From: Spirodela intermedia
Taxonomy: Eukaryota > Streptophyta > Magnoliopsida > Alismatales > Araceae
Direction of reading: 5' to 3'
NCBI GenBank assembly: GCA_902729315.2
Contig: LR746269.1
Span: 7,910,231-7,974,230, forward strand
Length of the DNA stretch: 64,000 nucleotides
Below the pieces are notes generated by a model, which ran no database searches, was not told where the DNA came from, and saw only the letters and a program-made list of their open reading frames with translations. Positions 1 to 18,841 of the stretch are shown in pieces. The stretch's first letter is position 1, and each line of letters starts with the position of its first letter. A program made the position numbers and the translations under genes.

Positions 1-117
1 TATCATTTCTGATTAATCTGTTGCTGATCGTTCAGATAGCGACGAAGTTCTTTGCCTGGATACATCATACTAGCTGGCTTACACCTTCATACATCTAGCA
101 CGCAGATATGCACATAT

Positions 118-156
<39 letters not shown>

Positions 157-329
157 GTAGAGGAAAAGTTTCCAGGTTTTTCATTTTTCACCCTCGAAGA
201 GATACTGAGTGCCAGTCCTTTTCCCTGCTTGGGGAATTGAGGCTCACTGTGGTCTCGTTTCGGTCTTATTTCCTTCATCATCGGTGACTTTATTTATTTA
301 TATTCGTTTCGTTTCTCATCTCTGTGCAG
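1..329 (+). other. intron or upstream part of the tryptophan synthase beta gene
   Basis: No coding sequence is recognisable here. The stretch ends in a pyrimidine-rich tract and a CAG acceptor at 327-329, directly before an exon that starts mid-protein, so it is most likely the intron preceding that exon. It contains a (GA)18 microsatellite at about 120-155. The first exon, with the plastid transit peptide and the N-terminus, must lie outside the window. Confidence 0.6.
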
Positions 330-3300
330 AAAGAACTGGATGGCCTTCTGAGGGACTATGTTGGCCGCGAGACCCCGCTTTACTTCGCTGAACGATTGAC
401 GAATCACTACCGAAGGCCTAACGGGGAGGGCCCTCTCATCTACCTTAAAAGGGAGGATCTCAACCACACCGGGGCCCACAAGATCAACAACGCCATTGCG
501 CAGGCCTTGCTTGCCAAGCGGTTGGGAAAGAGACGCATCATAGCTGAAACAGGAGCCGGTCAGCACGGAGTCGCCACAGCCACGGCTTGCGCAAGATTGG
601 GTCTGGAATGCATAATCTACATGGGTGCCCTGGATATGGAGAGGCAATCTCTCAATGTCTTCCGGATGAAGCTTCTTGGGGCAGAGGTTGGCCTCGGTCA
701 TTATTTCCATAATGCTCCTAATTTTTTTTCTCTGGGCATCTTCATGATGCATTTATATAGTTTACCATGATGCTAATTAGAGGAATGTCAGTTCCAGAGC
801 CGTTATATCTTCCGATTATTGCATAACCAAACTGGCTCTGAGGAGCTGGTGCCCAATTTGGCGCAAGAATCTAGTTTAATTTTAGAACCAAAGAGAGTGG
901 AATGTTTTTATTTAGAAGACCTTGGTCTAAGAGACAGGGCACATTCCTTGAATACCTTCTTATGAGCTTTCGTTACTTACATTATGCAATGTTTTCTGAT
1001 CATCTGTAGGTTGTGATGGCCTGGTTTCGACCCATTGTCTCTTTCCCGCAAATGGTTTAGTTTTATAACCTTCTTGCATCTCTGCTCGGTTTTCTTCTTT
1101 TTATGCTCACTGTGACCACTTAAATCTTCTTCATCCATGGGCAATCAGACCAACTTTGAATTCTACATCTTATTATTTTCTAACTCTCCCAAATGTTCTA
1201 TTCCAGGTAAGAGCTGTCCATTCTGGGACAGCCACGCTGAAGGATGCCACCTCAGAGGCCATACGCGACTGGGTCACCAACGTTGAGACCACCCACTACA
1301 TCTTGGGATCTGCCGCAGGCCCACATCCATATCCCATGATGGTTAGGGATTTTCAGGCCGTAATTGGAAAGGAGACAAGGGCGCAGGCAATGGAGAGATG
1401 GGGTGGGAAGCCAGATGTGCTGATAGCTTGTGTGGGAGGGGGCTCGAATGCCATGGGGCTCTTCCATGAGTTTGTGGAAGACCCAGATGTGAGGTTGATA
1501 GGGGTGGAGGCTGCAGGGTGTGGACTAGAGAGCGGTAAGCATGCAGCAACTTTGACAAAGGGTGAGGTTGGGGTTCTACATGGAGCCATGAGCTACCTAC
1601 TTCAAGATGACGATGGACAGATAATTGAACCTCATTCAATTAGTGCCGGGTTAGTTCAAATAGAATTTAGTACCTGTTATTGCTATGATTATGTATCTGT
1701 GCAAGATCAAAGTATATTTAAACTATTTTTTTTCTTGTTCTCTGAATGGAAAAACAGCTTAGATTACCCTGGAGTTGGCCCTGAGCACAGCTTTCTAAAG
1801 GATATTGGACGTGCAGAATACCATAGCATCACTGATGAGGAAGCCTTGAAAGGTAAGTATGAGACGCTTTTGTTTTACTGTTGCAAAAAGGAGATGAAGA
1901 TTACTGGCTTTTGGGTTGGAAATGTGAATTATTCGCTATTTAATGTATAATATGTTGGAGATTTTTTTTGTGGGTTATAATAGATGCAATATTAATTATA
2001 ATTATCCAACGAATGTCAATATTTGGAATATTACCAACTCCAAGAAACTTCAAGTGTCGAAATTAAAGTTGGTTTATTGCAATTATATCCTGACAGCTTG
2101 ATATGGAAACTGATGTTTATTTCCACGGTTCAATCGAATCAGCTAAAAGTGAGTTTGAACTCAGAAGTGATGATGGAACGTACTCATTTAATATGTAAAC
2201 TCATGTTTCCTAAATAATGGATTCTGCTAAGGAAGTTTTCTGCTTATTCTTGCTGAAAGTTTGCAGCACTTTTCTTTTTCATCGCTACTAAAATGTTCAG
2301 ATTCCAAAGGGAGCTTGAAAAATGGGCTCCCCTCCGGAAACACTGTTTATTTGAATAATAATGCCTCTTTATTATTCACAAAAATATAGAAATCTCTTGT
2401 TCCTCGAATAACATATTGCTTTGCCTTTAATGCGTACAGTAATTTGTTCTATGCCCAGAAGAAAAGTTTTCCACTCAAAACCATTTGAACCTCTAGCAGA
2501 TAATATAGGATGTATTGGGCTCTGCTAAGACACAGATTGACTTAGAATTCTGTTACGAACCTCTCAAGATTTTGGGCGAAATCTTCACCCTAATCGTACC
2601 TTAGACGAGGCTCACTCAGGGAATCAGCTCTCTGTGTATAGAAGAACCAGATTGAACAATTGAAAATGGAAATTGAAAAGACAATAGAGGTTCGCAGACA
2701 GTAGGGTGAGTTCCTGAGGTCGGATCGATCCTCAGGAACAGGAGAGCCCGAATCGGACCTCTCCAGGGACAGATCTCCCCCTCTCCACTCTCTGTTTTCT
2801 CCTCCCTTCTTATTTCGACCTCTTCTATATTTATAGGCCTCAGTACATTAATCTGTTGTGGTCCCCCCTCCACGTGGGGGTCTAGGTCGTCTTGTGTAGA
2901 CGACGGTTGACTTCGTAACAGATTCATAACTGATTACAACCCATAATTTTTTACTAAACTATTATCAATTAAAATTATTTATATTTAATAATTGATATTT
3001 TGCATATCTAACTTTTATGAGATATACATATATATGATGTATATATATGTCTATATGTTAATAATATTTTACCTCAGTTTCTGGCTTCTCTTACCATGAC
3101 CTATCTAAACGTTCATCCACATCATGTAATAGTGGAACATTCGCATGACCTTTCAAGGGCTTTGAAGGGTATATATACCTGTTTGCCCTCTTTCAAGCTT
3201 GCATAATTGGATGACCCCCCATTTATTCTCATTTCCCTAAGAGTTTTCTTCTTACCTTTTATTGTGGGCATTTCAGCCCCTCTCCTATGCTGAACATGCT

Positions 3301-3539
3301 CACTGCCTCTGCGGCTGGCGATCTTCTCTTCCCTTACCTCTTTTATCCTTCTCTGGTTTACAGCTTTCAGGCTGTTGTCACAGTTGGAGGGCATCATCCC
3401 TGCCTTGGAGACATCCCATGCCATAGCCTATTTGGAGGTGCTCTGCCCAACGCTTCGTGACCAGAGAACCGTCGTCGTCAACTGCAGTGGAAGGGGTGAT
3501 AAGGATGTCCAGACGGCAATCAAACACCTTCAAATATGA
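330..3539 (+). CDS. TSB: tryptophan synthase beta chain, 3' part (5' exon(s) outside window)
   Basis: The product condenses indole and serine to tryptophan with pyridoxal phosphate, as the beta subunit of plastid tryptophan synthase. Exons read: 330-686, 1207-1649, 1758-1852, 3364-3539 (356 codons plus TGA), all with GT..AG borders and continuous phase. Visible motifs are [16 protein letters not shown] near the start, the PLP-lysine segment [10 protein letters not shown], the phosphate-binding loop [17 protein letters not shown], and the C-terminal [10 protein letters not shown]. The N-terminal residues (transit peptide and roughly the first hundred residues) are missing because the window begins inside the gene. 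The protein resembles TSB type 1, the form that pairs with the alpha subunit, rather than type 2. The last intron (1853-3363, about 1.5 kb) is enlarged by a probable solo LTR. Identity is certain; the exact borders are by eye. Confidence 0.96.
2551..2920 (+). mobile_element. probable solo LTR in the last TSB intron
   Basis: A 370-bp block begins TGTTACGAA and ends TTCGTAACA, a perfect 9-bp terminal inverted repeat with the TG..CA ends of LTR retrotransposons. Flanks are aattc on the left and gattc on the right, a 4-of-5 match to a 5-bp target duplication. A TATA-like box (tatatttata) lies around 2826-2835 on the plus strand, where an LTR promoter would be. No gag or pol sequence accompanies it, so it would be a solo LTR left by recombination. 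A non-autonomous TIR element is the alternative. Confidence 0.6.
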
Positions 3540-4491
3540 AAAGTAAAATGTATATTTTTTTAATAAAATGAACCATATGAGGAGTAATGGGAGTATTCTG
3601 GAGCTTGATAATTCAATGACCGGAGGGGAAGTGGGTATCCCCGGATTTCCCTTTTGGGTAATTATTTCTTCATCTGATTTATGTATGTGTTAATGGATGC
3701 TTTTGAACTTCCATCATCATCATCATCACTACTGTTTTATGGTGTATGAACCTGATGGAAGAGAGCTGTAAACACGATACCATGCAGGTGACGAGCAATC
3801 CCTGATTTTTTTTTAGTATTCTCAGATTTGATGATGCTATGTGATGAGTGATTAAGAAATGAAGACTTATATTTATATTTGAATTTATTTTACAATCTCA
3901 TGCATTTATCAATTATTTTGGATGAACATCTGTAAATTGGAAAAAAAGAAGAAGCAAATCGCTTCCAGAATTCAAGGAGCTAGCAACTGTCATGATAATT
4001 AAGGGGCCATTTATTAGCTCAGTAAGAACAACTTCTAAGAGTAGAAAAAAGATAGAAATTAGCACGAACGAACTCAATCGATTATCCCACATTATGAATA
4101 GGCGGCTCCACTTACATAAATTTCATGAATAATCAATGCACCATAGAAAAATATTTCTTGGCCATATAAAAATGCAAACGTCCAACTGAAGCACTCATCT
4201 CAAAGCAGAGAGGGATTGCAGTAAAATACAGAGGATTCGCTGCACTAGCTGGTATAAATTCTGTCATCATCCTATTTGAGAACAGTAAACATATCAAATG
4301 GAACGATTGCAGCGTCAGGTGATGAAAATTGCCCCAGATCACACCAATTTGATGCATCCCATCAATATCCAACCATGTGAAAGCTCCACATTATCATTTG
4401 TCACTAATCACTTGAAGTCAAACCCATCTTTCAGGGCTTCTATTGGTATCATCCATATGAAGAAGGTCTCTGCTCTGCTCGTCCTGGCCCG
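3540..4491. other. convergent intergenic region TSB / plastid membrane protein gene
   Basis: This holds the 3' flanks of two genes that end facing each other. It is AT-rich, with a short (CAT)n run near 3711-3727. No further gene, RNA or repeat was recognised. The untranslated ends of both transcripts must lie here. Confidence 0.6.
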
Positions 4492-5820
4492 TCAATCAGA
4501 GTTCTGAAACCACCCGAGCTGCCCAGACATGGATTCATTCAGCCTGCAAGGCTTACTGTATATGTATATAACAAAGCAGATCAGAACAGCAAGGAGGATG
4601 ACGAGCTCAGATTACCTTCCAAGAATACATCAAGAGGAAGGCGAGGGTGTCTGCAGACCAGACAACAGCAAAGGACTTCCAGAAAAATGGGATTATGACG
4701 TTGATCAGTGGAACGAGGAGAAAGAGGTAGTTGAGAGCTTCTTTCTCACTCTTCGAGCAGTCGCGAGCCCGAAGAGAGGGAATCGCTGCAGTTAAATGAA
4801 GAAAAAAATAATCCAACAGAAAATAAGATAATGGAAAGCTCTGTCACAAGGTGGGTTACTAGCTATTTGATGATCTTGCGATGATATTTGAGGAAAGTTG
4901 AGATTTTTTTCATAAGATAGAAACCAGGAGGAATTCTACAGAATAGGAGTAAGTTGACTTCTCGGGTCAACTATATAACTATTTCAGAAGAGAGTTGGGC
5001 TACTACCCATTGCATCTTCCCTCCAAATTAATTTTATTTCTTGAGATTTTCAGATGACATAGATTATCGATTTCTTGAGAAACAAAGTATATGTGCATTT
5101 TCTTCGGCGCATTCATATGGGTATGGATGATATTCCCGGGAATAAATAGCTCAATATGGTAAAATAATGGCAGTATTTAAGCGCGATAAATGGTAGCAGA
5201 AGAGGACTCACTGAACATCCAGATGGACCACATGCCCATCAACCTCCAGATGTCGGGTTCATTCGACGGGAAGAGGAGATTGAAGGAGAGAGCTCCGCCG
5301 AGCAGCATGGAAGCGTAGCCCTGGACTTCGAAGATCTTATACAGAGCTGTTCCTGGCACAGCGGGGTTCTTGGAGGCTGTGGAAGCCCTCGGCGCGAAGG
5401 TCGCCGCGGTCTTCTGCACTGCCTGTCGTGAATCGAAAGACGAGGCAGAAGCTCAGAAAGACGAGGTAGTAGCTCAGAGAGATCCAAATTCATGTCCGTC
5501 GGACTTTTCCCCACCTTCTTGATGTCCTTGTCGGAAGGGAAAGCGGGGGAAGAAGCTTCTGCGGGAGAAGCAGAGGTGGGAGTAGAATCGCTTCCTCTGC
5601 CGGCCAGCTCTTCCGGCGGACCTCTCCCTCCCCTCTCTCTACCCTCTTCAATGGCGGTCGCCTCCACGACGTTGGGAGAAGATTCGCCCTCCGCCCTCGA
5701 CCGGAGGATGCGTCTTCTCTCGCTGAGCCGGACCACTCCGGTGCTCACCGACCCCGGCAGCGCGCAGGCGGCGGGGAACTTCGGACCTGGGGAGCACCAG
5801 GCCGCCGAGACCCGGAACAT
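4492..5820 (-). CDS. plastid-targeted multi-pass membrane protein, family not named
   Basis: Four exons on the minus strand: 5820-5515, 5422-5212, 4785-4616, 4518-4492 (237 aa). The N-terminal roughly 60 residues are rich in Ala, Ser and Arg and poor in acidic residues, like a chloroplast transit peptide. They are followed by a low-complexity linker. The conserved core contains IFEVQGYASMLLGGALSF, EPDIWRLMGMWSIWMFTIPS, then, across the third exon, LFLLVPLINVIIPFFWKSF and SADTLAFLLMYSWKLGWF. About four hydrophobic segments suggest an integral thylakoid or envelope protein. I recognise the style of a conserved plant and cyanobacterial membrane protein, but cannot name the family or function. 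The splice joins are supported by unbroken frame and by the continuity of conserved blocks (MWSIWMF+TIPS, YSWK+LGWF). The start is the first ATG giving a transit-like N-terminus. Confidence 0.8.
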
Positions 5821-6359
5821 CTCCCCTCTTCCTCCTCCTACTCTTCTTCTTCTTCTTCCTCCCGCAGGGAGCCGACGGGACGGAGGGGAATGAGGTAAGC
5901 AAGCGATAACGCAAGCCTCGCCTATCCTGTACTACTTACTGCCACTGATAAAAATGAGATCTTTCTCTCGTGAGCCTCTCTGGGCGGGCTTCCATCGTCC
6001 TCTAATCGAAAAAATTAAGGTTTTGACCTCAGACGAAAGGTTGCAGCGCAGAGCCCCCCACACCATTCATTTTTTTAAAAATAAAATAAAAATTCCTTCT
6101 TTACAATTAGATAAAAATATATTCTAAAAGAAAAGTCGTTATTTTGATCTTGGTGGGTCCTCTAAAAACCAAATCTTTAGGTCGACAGGAAGTAATAAAC
6201 GATCGGGCCATGCCGTCAGAGAGGTGGGCGTTTATTGATTTCATCCCAGGGAGCCGTAAACTGCGGCAAAAGTCAACTCCTTGTCATCCTCTTTATTCAT
6301 CCGATCCCAATGCACCCAGAGAAAAGCACAACCCAACCTGACGCCCTGTCTTCGCATGC
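5821..6359. other. intergenic region upstream of the plastid protein gene
   Basis: This lies between the start of the plastid protein gene (transcribed leftward) and the stop of the RING ligase gene (also leftward), so it should contain the promoter of the former and the 3' end of the latter. (TCC/TTC)-rich sequence lies at 5826-5868. An AT-rich patch is near 6070-6130. No other gene was seen. Confidence 0.5.
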
Positions 6360-8370
6360 TCACTCGTCCCTGAGCCGCACGTTGACCCTCTCTTCGATGC
6401 GGGCCCCGCAAGAGGGGCAATCGTTCTTCCCCTCGGCCTCGTGGGCCCCGCTGCACACCTTGCAGAGCACCGGGTGGGCGCAGGGGAGGAAGACGACCGA
6501 GCCCTCCTCTGATCTCAGACACTTGGCGCACGCCCATTGGTTCTCCTCCTCCTCCTCTTCTATGATCGTCTCCAGTGCCGTCTTCGTCAGCGTCGTCGTC
6601 GGCGGCGCCGATTCTTCCAGCTTCAGCCCAGAAACCTCCTCTTCGAGCCTCTGAATCTCGGCCGCAAACCTCCTCCTCTCTCCCTCCACTTGAAATCTCA
6701 CGGTGCCCACCTCCAATTTCCAGGAAGCCTGGAGCCGCTCCCTCTCCTCTCCCTCGGCCGCCGCCCGGTGGAGGGCACCGGCCTTCGATCTCTCCTCCTC
6801 CCTCCACCTCGCCTGCCCACAGAATCGGTCAACGGCGAGATCCCATCTTCCCCTAACAACAACAATAAAAAACAAGATTACAGAAAAAACAACACTTTTT
6901 TTTTACCTCAAGTCGCCGGCGATGCTCCTCCGTCTGAAATATTTCCCGCCGGAGTTGCGCCACCCTCCGCCTTTCCATCCCCAGATCTCTCTGCAGCGCC
7001 ACCCGCTCCTCCCTCACCAAAACACCACCACCACCAGCCGCCGCCGCCGCCTTGATCTCCCTCCTCAACTGGGCATTCTCTTCTTTAAGCCTCCATTTCT
7101 GCTCGTTGCACTGGCCAAGCCGCTTGTGGATCTCCCCGAGGGCCCCCTCTATTCTCAGAATCCTCCTCTCCGTTGCCTCCGCCGGCTCATGCTGGGTCGC
7201 TTCCCTCCTCAATCTCTGGAGCTCTTCCTTGTCCCTGCTCAGCCGGAGGGCCGCCTGCCCCACCTTGAGCTGCACCCACTCCGCCCACTCATCCAGCTTG
7301 TCCAGCAGGGGATTCACCAAGGGCATCACCCGGTTGAATATCTTCTTCCGTGGGTCAACCTTCGGGAGCTTCGAGACACGAACGATGATGACCTCCTCTG
7401 CGGTCTTGATGGGTTGACGAAAGCAAACCTCCGCGCCTTCTCCAGTTGACGATCGCGGATCACTCCTCGTTCCACCTCGGCGGGAAGAAGAACTCGTGGG
7501 TCTCTCGGGGTTGACACGCCTTTTATCCATGGAGGTTCTACAGCCGCCGCCGTCCCTCGATCCATGGAGGTTCTTCCTTCGTGAAACGGCAGAAGGAGCA
7601 GAAGAGGAAGAAGACGAAGAATAGGAGGTCGAGCATTCCCCAGACTGGCAATCGGAGGAAGAAGAAGACGCACGGGGCCGGTCTTCTTCTTCTTCCTGCG
7701 GTCTTCTGGTCATCTTTTCCACCTCCAACTTGTTCGTTAAGGACGGAAACCATGTCTTCAATTTTGCACCAGGTCGAGAGAAACTCGAATGCACGGCGGC
7801 CCTATACGCCTCACAGAGATTCAGATCGCAGAGCAGCAGGCACCACATGGCGTCGGCCATCTTGAAGGATGGCTGGACCATCCTCAGAACGCAGACCATC
7901 TCCGCCAGGATGCACCTCCCCATCTGTTGCAGGTCCTCGAAGAGAGGACCGGAGGAGGAAGAAGAAGTAGAAGGAGACGCAGCCGAGTCAGCCCTAAGAC
8001 GGAGCAGAGCGAAGTGAACGATCTTCGCTCCCGTGTCTTTCCTGCTGTAGTCGGGGCGGCATCTCAGAACGGCCTGAGTTGCAGCCTCCTGGGTGTATCC
8101 GAAGGAGGCGACCTTTCTAATGGCGGTCTTGAGGATACACCCCATGTGGGCTACGAGGAGCTCCTCCAGGAACTTCTCTGAGAGGGCGTCCCACCCTGCA
8201 AGCTGAAACGTCGCCGGAGTCGGCTTCCGGCGACGGCTCCACGGGACGGGCCAGACGAGAAGAGGACTCTCCACCGGCGAATGATCATCTCTGGGTGTGG
8301 ATTTCCCCACCCCCCCGACTCGATCGGATGGAGAGGATGATGGCGGCGGCTGGCTATCGTCGGTCGCCAT
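6360..8370 (-). CDS. RING-HC E3 ubiquitin ligase, RF298/RF4/MIP1-like
   Basis: Two exons on the minus strand: 8370-6907 and 6812-6360, joined in phase (HRRRLE then ARWREEERS), giving about 638 aa. The C-terminus is a C3HC4 RING finger: CAKC, FLPCAHPVLCKVC, CPSC. Before it lie a long charged coiled coil (from KEENAQLRREIKAA to EIQRLEEEVSGLK) and a Ser-rich low-complexity region. The N-terminal block (GWDALSEKFLEELLVAHMG, FGYTQEAATQAVLR, DTGAKIVHFALLRLR) matches the conserved N-terminus of this plant family, which transfers ubiquitin from an E2. One member, MIP1, interacts with MND1. The ATG at 8370 has a good context (agaATGgcg). An in-frame ATG at 8436 would add 22 residues, but has a weak context. 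The substrate is unknown. Confidence 0.88.
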
Positions 8371-8436
8371 TCTCCGAAGCGACCACTCCGAGATCCTCCT
8401 CCCTGCCGACGTCCATGGCGAGGTTGAAGACCACAT

Positions 8437-8956
8437 TTGCAGAAAACCGAGGGCGAAGAGCTTCAAGAACCAGACCCATGAGACCGCGAGGAACCGGACG
8501 AAAGAATTTGGCTAATGGGAAGAAGAACCATGAGACCTGATTCAAGAACGGTATATTGTTCTGTGTACGAAATAATCACAGGAAAAAAATGGGAGAGAAG
8601 ACGGAAACCAACAGAGAATCGGCAGAAAATCGGCTGAAAGAAAAAGAAAGAGAAAGTGGACGACCCATCAAGAACACGACTAGTCAAGAAGCTATCGGAC
8701 GAGTGAACGAACCCAGAAAATTTCTAAGCTACAAGATGAGAATCCACGTTGAGGAGGACTTCAAATCGGGCAATCAAGCAAGCAAGCAAGCAAGGATCTG
8801 GACGGAAGAGGGTCTCAGCAGCCGCCCAGCCACTCACCCGTTCCGAGCTACCATTGGTTTGATCCTCCGACGAGAGCTTACAGTGTTCGACGTAGAGTCG
8901 CATGCAGACCGTGTTATCTTTAAACTTATATATCTCGGGAACGATGACAGATAAAG
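8437..8956. other. intergenic region, RING ligase promoter and tRNA 5' flank
   Basis: This is the upstream region of the leftward RING ligase gene, abutting the tRNA-Ser gene. It contains purine-rich sequence (8580-8660) and an imperfect AAGC repeat (caagcaagcaagcaagcaag) near 8772-8793. No gene was recognised. Confidence 0.5.
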
Positions 8957-9037
8957 GTCGATATGTCCGAGTGGTTAAGGAGACAGACTTGAAATCTGTT
9001 GGGCTTGCCCGCGCAGGTTCGAACCCTGCTGTCGACG
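8957..9037 (+). tRNA. tRNA-Ser (anticodon UGA)
   Basis: This is an 81-nt class II tRNA. The acceptor arm GTCGATA pairs with TGTCGAC before the discriminator G. The D-arm region contains TCCGAGTGGTTAAGG (A box). The anticodon stem CAGA/TCTG encloses the loop CTTGAAA, giving anticodon TGA. A long variable arm (TTGGGCTTGCCCGC) follows, and the B box is GGTTCGAACCC. The long variable arm and the anticodon identify serine. A short T run (ctttttg) lies downstream, near 9062-9067, as a Pol III terminator candidate. No intron is present. Confidence 0.95.
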
Positions 9038-9567
9038 AATGTGAGGGGGGGTACCCATGTCCCTTTTTGTGTCCAGTTAGGTTCAATTTTGGGCCTGGGC
9101 CCACAATGCAGCGCTGTGCTATAATGATTCGGGCCGTAGTTACTTCCGGCCCGAAGCCCACTTTCTGCAGAGCGATTCCGTCGTCTTGTGGCTGGTCGTC
9201 CGGTGGGCCCCGCACCGACTAACCCATATTTTCTTCGTCTCTCTGGTCAACCCTGATCCACTGACTTGATTGACTGCTTTGCGGACCCACAAATGGGAAG
9301 ACCCATTCTGACAATCCAAGACGATTGGAGATGGTGGGGCCCTGTCGGGGGAGCGGAGGGGGAAATCGGAGCCGTCAGCCCTCACTCCAACGGCTTCGAT
9401 CTGCCCGTTGGCTAGGGTTTTTAGCTGGGGTACGTGGTGTTATCTGACGAGGTGGAGACCCAAACAGCTACTGTTCTCTGGTTCTTCCCAGTCGTCGCCG
9501 ACGTCGAAAACCCTGCTCCTCTCCCGTCGCCGGCCGGGCCTTCCATTTCCTCCCTGCGGCGCCGGAG

Positions 9568-9601
<34 letters not shown>

Positions 9602-9654
9602 TCTCTCCCATCTCAGCCTGTTTGGATCCGCCGCCTGGACTGTATAAGCGAGAG
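9038..9654. other. promoter and 5' UTR region of lysyl-tRNA synthetase
   Basis: This lies between the tRNA and the LysRS start codon. It is GC-rich and includes the motif ggctagggttttta near 9409-9423, which resembles the telo-box (AAACCCTA type) common in promoters of plant translation genes. A (CT)14 tract at 9571-9598 follows, about 60 bp before the ATG. No coding sequence was seen. Confidence 0.55.
9571..9598 (+). promoter_or_regulatory. (CT)14 tract in the LysRS 5' UTR/promoter
   Basis: A pure CT dinucleotide tract lies just upstream of the LysRS start codon. In plants such tracts near transcription starts are Y-patch-like core promoter elements and targets of GAGA-binding BASIC PENTACYSTEINE proteins. 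The regulatory role here is inferred from position only. Confidence 0.5.
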
Positions 9655-17567
<7,913 letters not shown>

Positions 17568-18841
17568 TCAGGATTCGGGTCAAACGGTTGACTACTTACT
17601 TGGGTGCGGCTTCAAATGATATATTTAAATAACATTTTTGTCTCTATTCAGAAAAAAATCAGTATTTTGGTGCCTGATATATATTTTTTTCCATTCCAAA
17701 GGACAAGGTTTTTATTTTTTTATTGTTAAAGAAATGTATTTGGTGAAGAACAACTTGATCATATAATGAGTGCTCGTCTCGTCTCCTTGAGAATCTGCTG
17801 CTCTCTTGTTCGACCTAACAAAATCTTGCTATTTCTGATTTGCATTGATGAAATAGACTTGGTCAAAAGAAATATATTATTGCAAAGGTTGTGCAGAACT
17901 CTGCGAACCTACCTGGGTCAACGCGGAAGCATAGGTGGAGGATCTATCTCATCATGTTCATGTTCTTGCTGGCGATGAGGGATCCAGTTCTATTAACAAA
18001 ACCATCATGAGGTCAACAGTTTTACTTCCTCATCTGAGGTGGCGAGATTAATCAGAGAAATAGATTTAAATGAAATGCTCTCTTCTGTCTTCAGCTCACA
18101 TCTCCCACCCTCAGGAGAATCACTCCTATGAAGCGTTGTAGAGAGAGAGAGAGAGAGAGTATTTATTTCAGTGATGGATTTGGAGGCCTGAGCTTAGATA
18201 AAATGTGGCATTGGGCAGGTTAGCACCGTTATACTCTATGATGAGTGATTAATACCATTTTTAGAGCATCCGGGTCGGAATTATTTTATTTATTATTACC
18301 TCATGTATACAAAGTCTGACTACAGAGGAAACAAATCACGATCTAGCAAAGTCTAAAGCTCCGCGGATGTCAACGGCATGAACAATCAAGCTCTCGTCTC
18401 ATAAGACCAATCATCTAAGTAACTTGCCTTTCTCTATAGTGATTTTCTTTTCCTGCCCAGCTCTAATATGATTATTGAAGGATAAAGGGTTATAAGTCCT
18501 ACTACTCACCCTTGACTCGGCAATTATTCCATTCCACAGCGTTGACCTGCCGTATAATAGTTTCATCATGGAGCAGACGTTGACTGCAAGAAAGAAAAAT
18601 TACAATAGAAATTAAAATGCTGGAATAATCCGTACTCGTTAATAGTAGCACGGTCTCTGCAAAGTGCTCGGCTTCCGGGGAAGAGGACCAGTCGCGACCA
18701 CGTGGTGGAGAGTACTGATTCAGCCCAAGTAGCGGTTTTTTCCCCGAAGCAGTGAAGGATTTGATGGGGAGATGGATCTCTTCCGACCCCTCGCTGAGAG
18801 ATGACAAGATATTCATGATGCCGTCGTTGACTCCAATCCAC
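17568..18841. other. convergent intergenic region LysRS / FAF-like gene
   Basis: This holds the 3' flanks of two converging genes. It contains a (GA)10 tract at about 18140-18159 and AT-rich sequence. Open frames at 18502-18841 are short and show no family resemblance, so no gene is called. Confidence 0.5.

Noticed and set aside
6241-6807. Glycine/arginine-rich frames overlapping the RING ligase C-terminus
   Set aside because: Out of frame with the clear RING finger; composition is typical of GC-rich shadow frames.
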